From contig JAITPZ010000278.1 in NCBI GenBank assembly GCA_031289165.1, positions 1 through 12,337 on the forward strand: a stretch of DNA of 12,337 nt. The letters are read 5' to 3'. This stretch comes from Synergistaceae bacterium (lineage in GTDB: Bacteria > Synergistota > Synergistia > Synergistales > Aminobacteriaceae). Positions 1 through 6,313 of the stretch are shown here, in pieces. How positions within the stretch are numbered: position 1 is the first letter of the stretch; each line of letters starts with the position of its first letter. The notes beneath the pieces are model-generated. The model worked only from the letters and a program-made list of their open reading frames with translations. It ran no database searches and was not told where the DNA came from. A program made the translations under genes and the position numbers.

Positions 1-150
1 CCCAAAGAATATTTGGAATCTTTAGCTCCCCCACAATATATGAGAAGGAGCCGAAAAACTGCGAACGCCTCATTAAAACATCGCTAAATATGGTTAAACT
101 GACATTTGTGTCTTTGTTATTGAAAAGATATTAGACAGGCTCTAAGAAAA

Positions 151-180
151 TCTTAAGAAGTCCCTCAGAATTCCTTAAGA
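151..180. repeat. Inverted repeat TCTTAAG/CTTAAGA in AT-rich left end
   Basis: A perfect 7-bp inverted repeat (TCTTAAG at 151-157, CTTAAGA at 174-180) is separated by 16 nt. It lies in AT-rich, gene-free sequence (1-186) that contrasts with the GC-rich genes beside it. A related element (TCTAAGA) sits just upstream. It could be an operator or a weak hairpin, but no T-run follows on either strand to make it a clear terminator. I see nothing else I can name in 1-186. Confidence 0.3.
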
Positions 181-240
181 TTCCCGGTGTATTCTGTTTC
201 TCGTTCCACCCAAACGGCAATGGGAAGGGGATTTTACGTT

Positions 241-741
241 ATGGATACTCCGGACGATCGGGAAACTCAGACGATCGAAAAGGCGACCTGTCGAACCTTT
301 CGGAAGGCGAAAATCACGTCGCGGTCCTCGCGCCCTATGTGGACAACCCCGAACACCGTCTATGCCTTTCGCGTCATAGACGGAGCAGGGTGGGTGGGCT
401 ACTCGCTCGATAAAGCAAAAGAGACGCCGGACGTCTGCGAAAAACTGGCGGGCTGGGCCGCAAGCGTCGGGTTATTGAAGTCCCCCTCAATCGACGTCCC
501 GTCCGTCTCCGACGACGTCACGCACCGTTACACCCGGGACGCTCTCCGTTCTCGTTCCCTCGTTTACTGTTTTTTCTGCTCTTCCTTTCCGCGCCAGTAC
601 GTTCGTATGGGGCTTCCCGTGAACTCGCCGAGCTTTCTCAGCTCCTTGTGGATGTGGTTTTCGAAGGCGCTGTCGACGATTTCGGGGTCGTTCACGAAAA
701 ACACGAACGTGGGCGGCTCGATATCGGATTGCAGACAGTAG
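241..741 (+). CDS. Hypothetical protein, doubtful (possible decayed gene)
   Basis: I do not recognise this protein. The frame opens upstream, but the ATG at 241 is chosen because an SD-like AAGGGG ends 10 nt before it. That gives 166 residues. Codons between about 340 and 510 end mostly in G or C, as in the real genes here, and encode a fairly ordinary stretch with the segment YAFRVIDGAGWVGYSLDKA. The last 59 codons, however, lie antisense to the 3' end of der, which is unusual for a genuine gene. The tail is therefore probably read-through after loss of the original stop, or the ORF is a remnant or chance. No domain, signal peptide or membrane segment is evident. It converges on der. Confidence 0.2.
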   Translation: MDTPDDRETQTIEKATCRTFRKAKITSRSSRPMWTTPNTVYAFRVIDGAGWVGYSLDKAKETPDVCEKLAGWAASVGLLKSPSIDVPSVSDDVTHRYTRDALRSRSLVYCFFCSSFPRQYVRMGLPVNSPSFLSSLWMWFSKALSTISGSFTKNTNVGGSISDCRQ

Positions 742-1883
742 TAAATCTTCAGCGCCTTGCCCCGTTTGTTGGACGGCAGGCGGTCGAACGCCAGAATATC
801 GCGCATCAGGCGATTCAGAAGGTTGGTCGGGATTCTGTGGCGCCGGTTCTCGAAAACGGTTATCGCCTCGGAGGCGATCTTCTGCACGCCTCTGCCGTTC
901 AGGGCAGAGGTGAAAAGGGTCGGCGCCCAGGGCAAAAAGGGCATCTCCAGGCGAATTTTCTCGATCATTTTATCGCCGGCCCGGTTCTTTTGCGTCAGCA
1001 GATCCCATTTGTTGACCACCAGGACGAGCCCGCGTCCCTTATCCGTGACGTGGGCCGCCAGTTTTTTGTCGACGTCGGTGCAGGGCTCGTCCGCTTCCAT
1101 GAGTAAAAGCGCCACGTCCGAGCGATCGACGGCCGCCAGGGTCCGCACGAAGGAGTAATATTCGAGGTTCGTGTCCATGCGGCTTTTTTTGCGCAATCCC
1201 GCCGTGTCGATCAGGCGAAACCGGCGTCCCTCCATCAGGACCGACGTGTCCACGGGGTCGCGCGTCGTCCCCGCGATGGGGCTGACCAGCGCGCGCTCCT
1301 CCTTCGCCAGTTTGTTCAGCAGGCTGGACTTGCCCACGTTGGGACGCCCCACGATGGAGATGCGGATTTCATCCTCGTCCCGAACTTCGTCGACTTCGGG
1401 CAGCCTTTCCACGATCAGGTCCAAAAGATCGTCCAGGTTGCGCATGTGAAGGGCGCTGATTCCCAACACGTCGTCGAATCCCAGCGAGTAGGCCTCGGCG
1501 ACACGTATCTCGTGCTTCGGGTCGTCGATTTTATTGACGGCCACGATAACGGGCCGTCTGCTGCGGCGAAGAAACTGCGCGACGGCCTCGTCCGCCGTGG
1601 TGGTTCCGACCGTGCCGTCGGTGAGCATGACGGCGAGGTCGCACTCCGACAGGGCCTGCTGCACGTGTACCTCGATCCCCGCGCTGAAGGAGGTCTGTTC
1701 CCCCAGAATCCCGCCCGTGTCCACGACGTAAAAGGACCGTTCCCTCCACTCCACTTCGCCGTAGAGGCGGTCGCGCGTCACGCCCGGCATGTCGTCGACG
1801 ATGGCCTCGCGCCGTCCGATCAGCCTGTTGAAAAGGGAGGATTTCCCGACGTTGGGCCTGCCAATGATCGTTACGATCGGCAT
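564..1883 (-). CDS. der: Ribosome-assembly GTPase Der (EngA)
   Basis: Der is an essential tandem-GTPase that binds the 50S precursor in the cytoplasm and promotes late large-subunit maturation. The 439 residues match the usual family length. GTPase domain 1 has the P-loop GRPNVGKS (8-15), PGVTRD (33-38), DTGG (55-58), NKID (117-120) and SAL (143-145). GTPase domain 2 has a second GRPNVGKS (179-186), AGTTRD (204-209), DTAG (226-229), NKWD (291-294) and SAL (326-328). A C-terminal KH-like domain covers about 350-430 and ends in a charged tail. All nucleotide-binding motifs are intact. The ATG directly follows the TAG stop of the upstream asparaginase-like gene (TAGATG) with only a weak SD inside that gene, so translation is probably coupled. 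Confidence 0.97.
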   Translation of the reverse strand: MPIVTIIGRPNVGKSSLFNRLIGRREAIVDDMPGVTRDRLYGEVEWRERSFYVVDTGGILGEQTSFSAGIEVHVQQALSECDLAVMLTDGTVGTTTADEAVAQFLRRSRRPVIVAVNKIDDPKHEIRVAEAYSLGFDDVLGISALHMRNLDDLLDLIVERLPEVDEVRDEDEIRISIVGRPNVGKSSLLNKLAKEERALVSPIAGTTRDPVDTSVLMEGRRFRLIDTAGLRKKSRMDTNLEYYSFVRTLAAVDRSDVALLLMEADEPCTDVDKKLAAHVTDKGRGLVLVVNKWDLLTQKNRAGDKMIEKIRLEMPFLPWAPTLFTSALNGRGVQKIASEAITVFENRRHRIPTNLLNRLMRDILAFDRLPSNKRGKALKIYYCLQSDIEPPTFVFFVNDPEIVDSAFENHIHKELRKLGEFTGSPIRTYWRGKEEQKKQ

Positions 1884-2882
1884 CTATTCGTCCAGCATCC
1901 AGGTGCGCAGCTCCTGATCCTTCAGCTCCGCGCCCAGGCCCATGGCCAGTCGGATGCGCGCCTGAAGGGGCGTCAGGGTACCCCCGCTGATAAGTCCCAT
2001 CTCCAGAAGGCGCCCGGCGGAGCCCTCGAAATCCCGCCCGATCTGAACGCGCCCGACGGGGCAGCGCGAGGTCAGCACGACGGGAACAGCGGCGCGCACG
2101 ACCTTGCGAAGCAGGGGCATCCACGAGGGAGGAACGTCCCCTCCGCCGAAGGCAGCGATCACGAGGCCGTCCAGCTCTGAAACGCGGCTCTCCAGCAGGG
2201 CGTTCAGGAGGATATCTCCCCCGCCGAGGGAAGCGTCCAGAATTTCGATGCTGCGGGCGGGAAACGTGCCGATGTCCATAATTCTGCCGCTTCGGCGCGC
2301 GGTCCGGAGGACGATGAGGTCGCCGCCGGGTTCGCAGAAGCGGGCCAGCGGACCGCAGGGCAGAGAAACGAACCCCGCGCGGCTGTAGTTGGAGAGCTGG
2401 CAGAGGTCCGCGGAGGCGTAAAGCTCGTCCTGCACGCAGATCAGCGGGCCCTGCCCCCAGGAGGACTGAGACGCCGCCACCCGCACGGACTGGTGCAGGC
2501 GCAGTTTCGTCTCGACCTCCGGAGTTCCCGCGTAGCAGATGGAGCCCGTAAAAACGAGGGGCTGCGGGTAGTTCCACACCAGTTCGGCAAAATACGACAC
2601 TTCCGTCAGCGCCTGCGTCCCCACCGTGATCACGACCCCCGCCGAGCCCTCCTCGATCTGCGTTCCCGCAAGCTGAATCAGGTCGCTGCACATCCGCAGC
2701 GTGTAATGGCTCACGGGCTGGTAGCTCCAGTCCACGGTGAACGACTTCTCCTGCGTCTCCGCGGAAAGGCAGACGGTCAGCGCCTCTCCCTCGAGCGGCA
2801 CAACCTCCGCACCGGGGAGGACCCGTTTGTGAACGATCTCTCCCCCCGCAAGAATCAGCGCGACTTTATCTCTGTTTGGCAC
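1884..2882 (-). CDS. L-asparaginase-fold protein with altered catalytic residues
   Basis: This 332-residue protein has the length and landmarks of the L-asparaginase/glutaminase family (N-terminal AGG loop, VITVGTQALTEVSYF, TGSICYAGTPE, and a C-terminal half with VPPSW and SRCPVGRV). The GTG start is supported by GGAGG 9 nt upstream. The active-site residues differ from known enzymes. The N-terminal loop reads AGGEI (12-16), where active asparaginases have TGGTI, so the nucleophilic Thr is Glu15. The second motif HGTDT is VGTQA (87-91), keeping Thr89 but changing Asp to Gln90. The catalytic Lys appears to be Gln162. It may therefore be a non-hydrolytic binding protein or act on another substrate; this is inferred. 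There is no signal peptide, so it should be cytoplasmic. It lies 78 nt after the LUD gene and abuts der, which suggests one transcript. Confidence 0.85.
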   Translation of the reverse strand: MPNRDKVALILAGGEIVHKRVLPGAEVVPLEGEALTVCLSAETQEKSFTVDWSYQPVSHYTLRMCSDLIQLAGTQIEEGSAGVVITVGTQALTEVSYFAELVWNYPQPLVFTGSICYAGTPEVETKLRLHQSVRVAASQSSWGQGPLICVQDELYASADLCQLSNYSRAGFVSLPCGPLARFCEPGGDLIVLRTARRSGRIMDIGTFPARSIEILDASLGGGDILLNALLESRVSELDGLVIAAFGGGDVPPSWMPLLRKVVRAAVPVVLTSRCPVGRVQIGRDFEGSAGRLLEMGLISGGTLTPLQARIRLAMGLGAELKDQELRTWMLDE

Positions 2883-2960
2883 GTTGCAAATCCTCCATTG
2901 TTCTCATACTCAATCTGTCTTTCACTCTTCACTCGATACTCTCCAGGTGGAGGTCAGCGG

Positions 2961-3611
2961 TCAGTATCCCAGATCCTCTCCTACCATGATGACGTGGGTT
3001 TTACGGCCCATGGTCGGTCTTTCCAGAATCAGGAGCGCGCGACAGGTACGGGCCGGAGAATCGCAGTCCACGCAGTGACCCGTCTGAAGACAGGGCGTAT
3101 TACCGTTCAGGCGCAGGGTATTGGGAATGGATGCCGCGTGAACGCGCGCTATTCCCGCCTCCAGATCGGGGACCACCTTGTTCACGCCGATGACGAAAAT
3201 CAGAGTGCCGCGCCCCCAGGCCATACCGCTGACGCGGTTTCCGTTGCCGTCGATGTTGAGAATTTTCCCGTCGCGCGTGATGGCGTTGGCGCTGGTCAGC
3301 AGGTAGTCCGCGTGGTTTTCGTCGTCCAGAATCTGCATACGCTCCTCGGGTTTGATGTTCGGGGACCAGTGCTGGGATATCCTGCACCCCCGCTCCGCCA
3401 GCTTCTCCATGGCGCCGATCTCGCGGACCGTCACCGTCCCCGGGACGCCGACGGACGCGCCCGCCGGGATCAGCTTCAATACCTCCGCCAGAGCCTCCTC
3501 CTTCGTGCCGACGGCGACGGCCTCGTACCCCTTCGCCTGCAGCGCCTTCGCCACAGCCTGCGCCACAATCCCCTCCGCCTTCCTCCGCGCCGCGTTCAAC
3601 ACATCGTTCAT
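2961..3611 (-). CDS. LUD-domain (LutC/DUF162-like) protein
   Basis: This 216-residue soluble protein belongs to the LUD family (COG1556, 'lactate utilization protein'). It is the stand-alone form rather than part of a lutABC cluster. Family-like segments are VPGTVTVREIG (56-66), LLTSANAITRDGKI (104-117), the Gly/Asn-rich IDGNGNRVSGMAWG (120-133) and VNKVVPDLE (143-151). Near the C-terminus four cysteines (174, 180, 183, 190) form a C-x5-C-x2-C-x6-C cluster that could bind a metal or Fe-S centre; that is inferred. The ATG at 3611 is used because GGAGGGG lies 9 nt upstream. An upstream TTG overlaps that SD and is unlikely. The substrate is unknown. The gene sits 29 nt after the TPR gene and before the asparaginase-like gene, so they are probably co-transcribed. 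Confidence 0.88.
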   Translation of the reverse strand: MNDVLNAARRKAEGIVAQAVAKALQAKGYEAVAVGTKEEALAEVLKLIPAGASVGVPGTVTVREIGAMEKLAERGCRISQHWSPNIKPEERMQILDDENHADYLLTSANAITRDGKILNIDGNGNRVSGMAWGRGTLIFVIGVNKVVPDLEAGIARVHAASIPNTLRLNGNTPCLQTGHCVDCDSPARTCRALLILERPTMGRKTHVIMVGEDLGY

Positions 3612-3640
3612 TTTAACAATCCCCTCCAAAATTTATGAAC

Positions 3641-5455
3641 TCAGGAACGAAAACAGGTAAAGTTTACGGAATACGGCATCCTCCATTGTACGCTCTGTAC
3701 GCTCGCGCGGAACCGGGCGCGGCGGTGATCTTCGAAATTTTCCCTGAAGCTGCGCGGAGCGCGTCTCGGCCTCCTGTTCGGCTGGGGAGGTTTTTTTCCG
3801 CCGCCCTCCCTGGCTTTTTCGCGCAGGCCGGCAAGTTTGACCCGTGCGGCGGCGTTGTTCGGGTCCTTTTCGAGAACCCGTTCACAGGAGCTGACAGCCC
3901 CCGCCAGGTCCCCCAGTCCCTGCCGCGCATCCGCGAAGCCGAGCCACGCGACGGCGTCGTCGCTGCGAATAACGAGGGCCTCCGCGAAACGTTTCGACGC
4001 CTCCGTGTAGTTCTTCAACCCCAACGCCACGGTCCCCACCTGAACGGCCTCCGAGTATTGCCGCGTCTGCCGGACCGAGGGATCTTCTTCGGGAGGGACG
4101 AGCTTCGCGGAGACCCGTTCGACGGCCTCCCGCGCCGCCGCGGCGGAGGGGCTGACGTCACGCGCGTGACGATAGGCGGGCAACGCCTCCTGCAGCCTTC
4201 CCCGCTCCTCCAGAACGGACCCGAGGGAGTACCAGGCGTTGAAATTCGTGGCGTCGAGCGCCGAGGCCGCCTCGAAGTTCTCCTGCGCGCTTTCCCAGTC
4301 CTTCAGGGCAACGTAAAGCCTTCCTCTCTCGCAGAGAAGCACGGCGCGAAAGGAAGCGGCGTCGAAGGGCAGAAGCTCCATGCCGGAGTGGTAAATATCT
4401 ATGGCCTGCTCGAATTTCTCCAGCCCCTCGGCCGAGCGGGCCATGCCCAAAACGGGCTCGACGCGGCCGTTATTTCGTTCGGACGCCTGTTTGTAGATTT
4501 CGAATGCTGACTGATACTGTTTTTCTTCGTATTGCGCCTGCGCCTGAACCATCAGGACGTCGTAGGAGTTGCGGCGCGCGTGACGAACCGCGGCGAACAG
4601 CGTCCCCGCGATGATAACCAGGATAATGCAGAACGTAAAAATGCGTCCCCCGCTGCGCTGAAACCCGATGCGCCTCTTCGTGGAACTTATGGAACGTCTC
4701 ATCCACTGCGCCTCGTGCCTCAGCCATGCCGCAAAGCGGGGCGTTTTCCGAGCGAAAATCGCCCCGCGCGCCGGCGCGGGGTCACGCGGCTGCCGCAGTC
4801 GAACTGCGAGCTGTGCCACGGAATCGTCATTCTCACCGCTTTTTTCGTTTTTATTTTCATCTTCGCCGCTCTTTTCATCGTTCTCCCGCTTCCTGAAGCC
4901 ACGAACGGCCTCCCCGTCGCCATCCCCGGGAGCGGGCACGGATTCCAGGGATGCGGAGAGGTCCGGGCCTTCGGGAAATTCAGGGGCGTCGGCGATCCCC
5001 TGAAGAGTCGGACCGGCTTCGTCCTCCCCCGTTTCAGCCAGGACCTCTCCGACCGCGGAGGCGTTATCCGTCGGCTCGTTTTCGTCGGAGACCGCGTCTC
5101 CGACGTCGAGCGTCTCCGATTCCACCCCGTCGCCTCCCTCCGGGACGAACGGCAGCCGATTGAAGAGCGAGTCCGACGGAGGCTGGGAAATTTCCGCGGG
5201 CAAGCCCTCCCCGGCGCGTTCGGACGAAGCCCCCGACTCCGGCGGCTTTACCCCCGCGGGTACCGTTTCCGTGGGGTCCGTTTCCGTGGAGAAAAGGGAC
5301 GAAAACGGCGACGAGGATCCACCTGGAGACTCCCGCTCTTCGGGAGGAGAAAGGCGAAGGGAAGCGACGGGAAGATCTCGTTCCCGCCTGTCGGACGGAC
5401 GCTCCGCCGGAGGCATTACGTCTCCCCTCAGCCAGGCCTCCAGATCTCTTCTCAC
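3641..5455 (-). CDS. Membrane-anchored TPR-repeat protein
   Basis: I do not recognise a specific ortholog for this 604-residue protein. Residues 1-230 are low-complexity and rich in Pro, Ser, Glu, Asp and Gly, so probably disordered. A basic stretch (236-271) precedes one hydrophobic helix (272-290, FTFCIILVIIAGTLFAAV). Residues 300-550 form a run of tetratricopeptide-like helices with typical spacing (for example EEKQYQSAFEIYKQA, LKDWESAQENFEAASAL, AWYSLGSVLEERGRLQEALPAY, KNYTEASKRFAEAL). The positive-inside pattern suggests that the N-terminal tail is cytoplasmic and the TPR domain faces the periplasm or exterior, as a scaffold; this is inference. The start is GTG with GGGGTGAT ending 5 nt upstream. 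After residue 555 an A7 run precedes a basic, non-TPR tail; a -1 shift there gives a different tail ending at 3633. It heads the TPR-LUD-asparaginase-der gene string. Confidence 0.8.
   Translation of the reverse strand: MRRDLEAWLRGDVMPPAERPSDRRERDLPVASLRLSPPEERESPGGSSSPFSSLFSTETDPTETVPAGVKPPESGASSERAGEGLPAEISQPPSDSLFNRLPFVPEGGDGVESETLDVGDAVSDENEPTDNASAVGEVLAETGEDEAGPTLQGIADAPEFPEGPDLSASLESVPAPGDGDGEAVRGFRKRENDEKSGEDENKNEKSGENDDSVAQLAVRLRQPRDPAPARGAIFARKTPRFAAWLRHEAQWMRRSISSTKRRIGFQRSGGRIFTFCIILVIIAGTLFAAVRHARRNSYDVLMVQAQAQYEEKQYQSAFEIYKQASERNNGRVEPVLGMARSAEGLEKFEQAIDIYHSGMELLPFDAASFRAVLLCERGRLYVALKDWESAQENFEAASALDATNFNAWYSLGSVLEERGRLQEALPAYRHARDVSPSAAAAREAVERVSAKLVPPEEDPSVRQTRQYSEAVQVGTVALGLKNYTEASKRFAEALVIRSDDAVAWLGFADARQGLGDLAGAVSSCERVLEKDPNNAAARVKLAGLREKAREGGGKKPPQPNRRPRRAPRSFRENFEDHRRARFRASVQSVQWRMPYSVNFTCFRS
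3791..3797 (-). other. Candidate A_AAA_AAA -1 frameshift site in TPR gene
   Basis: Read on the minus strand, the codons GGA AAA AAA CCT contain the heptamer A-AAA-AAA in the phase needed for tandem tRNA slippage. An SD-like AGGGAG lies 8 nt upstream. CCTCC directly after the run can pair with GGAGG 11 nt further on. Slippage would replace the 49-residue basic tail by 52 residues starting TSPAEQEAETRSAQLQGK. The layout resembles the dnaX frameshift signal, but both tails are short, so an indel in a homopolymer is an equally good explanation. Confidence 0.35.
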
Positions 5456-5499
5456 GTCGAATCACCCCATATCGTATTTTTGCGCATATCTGTCCAGAG

Positions 5500-5528
5500 A
5501 GTGTATCAATATGTGCCTCCGACTGCAA
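5500..5528 (-). promoter_or_regulatory. Possible promoter of the TPR-LUD-asparaginase-der genes
   Basis: On the minus strand TTGCAG (5528-5523) is followed after 17 nt by TACACT (5505-5500). TGA immediately precedes the latter, giving an extended -10. The -35 match is only moderate. The site lies about 45 nt upstream of the GTG start at 5455 in the divergent gap shared with the peroxiredoxin-like gene, where a promoter is expected. Confidence 0.35.
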
Positions 5529-5612
5529 CTTCTTTTCCCACGCGTCTGCTCCGCGCCGGCACATGCCCGCCTCTCTCCGGAACGGCGTCGGGTCTCCGGG
5601 CTGCGCGGGGCA

Positions 5613-5639
5613 TTGCCATGCGTCCCGCCGTGCTATCAT
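5613..5639 (+). promoter_or_regulatory. Possible promoter of the peroxiredoxin-like gene
   Basis: TTGCCA (5613-5618) and TATCAT (5634-5639) are separated by 15 nt, which is short. The -10 is extended by TGC just before it. The element ends 49 nt before the ATG at 5689, and the divergent arrangement requires a promoter for this plus-strand gene somewhere here. Confidence 0.4.
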
Positions 5640-5688
5640 GGGGCCATGAGATTGCCGCGACAGGCAGGACAGAGGGAGAGCGTTCATT

Positions 5689-6252
5689 ATGGATAAACGA
5701 TATCAGAAGGGAAGCGTCGTCGCCGATTTCGATTTTACCACTCCGTGGGGGGGAGAAAAAAAATTTTACGCCGTCAGCGAGGGAAAAAAGAAGGTACTCT
5801 TCTTCCTCCGCTACTACGGCTGCAGGACGACCCAGCTCGAGTTTCGCGACCTCGTCGGGGACTGCGGCAAATTTTTTGAAAGGGGAGCGCAGGTCTACGC
5901 GGCGCTGCAAAGCTCCGTGGAGACCCTGCGCTCCCAGGTCCGGGAGGAGGAGGTCGCCTTCGAGGTCATCTGCGACCCGGAGGGGACGCTCTACCGCCTT
6001 TTCGACATCGGGTACACCCACCTCGGTTACTTCATCAACGGGCTGCCCGGCGACCGGACCCGCTCCAAAAAGCTCGAGGAAAGGCTCGCCAGGGCCTCCT
6101 CCCTGGGCATCGCGCACGGCATGTACGAGGGCTGTGAGCAGCAGCTTCCCGCCGTTTTCGTCATCGACGAGAACCAGAAGATACTCCTCGCCCATTACTC
6201 GGAGGACATCGCGGACATCCCGGAGGCCGACGAGCTGCTGAAATACCTGTAG
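5689..6252 (+). CDS. Peroxiredoxin-like (AhpC/TSA-type) redoxin
   Basis: This 187-residue cytoplasmic protein has a thioredoxin-like fold of the peroxiredoxin-like group. A first strand and helix lead to FLRYYGCRTTQLEF (39-52), where Cys45 sits at the peroxidatic position. The CxxC partner is absent (CRTT). A downstream QLPAVFVID (152-160) supplies the cis-Pro strand, followed by the typical HYSEDIADIP ending. Other cysteines are 59, 95 and 149; Cys149, just before the cis-Pro strand, could resolve a disulfide, which is inference. It probably reduces peroxides or other small oxidants, with an unknown reductant. The ATG has GGGAG about 10 nt upstream. It is transcribed alone, divergent from the TPR gene and convergent with leuB. 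Confidence 0.82.
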   Translation: MDKRYQKGSVVADFDFTTPWGGEKKFYAVSEGKKKVLFFLRYYGCRTTQLEFRDLVGDCGKFFERGAQVYAALQSSVETLRSQVREEEVAFEVICDPEGTLYRLFDIGYTHLGYFINGLPGDRTRSKKLEERLARASSLGIAHGMYEGCEQQLPAVFVIDENQKILLAHYSEDIADIPEADELLKYL

Positions 6253-6258
6253 CCGGAA

Positions 6259-6280
6259 CCCTCACCCCGGAGGGAGAGGG
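6259..6280. terminator. Hairpin between convergent redoxin and leuB genes
   Basis: CCCTC (6259-6263) pairs with GAGGG (6276-6280). Inside this, CCC (6266-6268) pairs with GGG (6272-6274) around a GGA loop. It lies in the 61-nt gap between the two convergent stops and could end transcription in either direction. No U-run follows on either strand, so it is not a classic intrinsic terminator and may act by another route or only protect 3' ends. Confidence 0.3.
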
Positions 6281-6313
6281 GAGGAAGTTGGTCGGTTGGG
6301 GGTCTTTCCAGCA

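Noticed and set aside
1531..2691. 386-codon minus-strand ORF across asparaginase and der
   Set aside because: Alternative frame of two well-supported genes, with Arg/Gly/His-rich composition typical of a shadow.
3612..3629. TTG start for the LUD protein six codons upstream
   Set aside because: The TTG overlaps the SD (GGAGGGG); the ATG at 3611 has correct spacing.
4532..6241. 569-codon plus-strand ORF
   Set aside because: It is antisense to the TPR gene and then an alternative frame of the redoxin gene; Arg/Pro/Ser-rich composition and no domain mark it as a GC-rich shadow.
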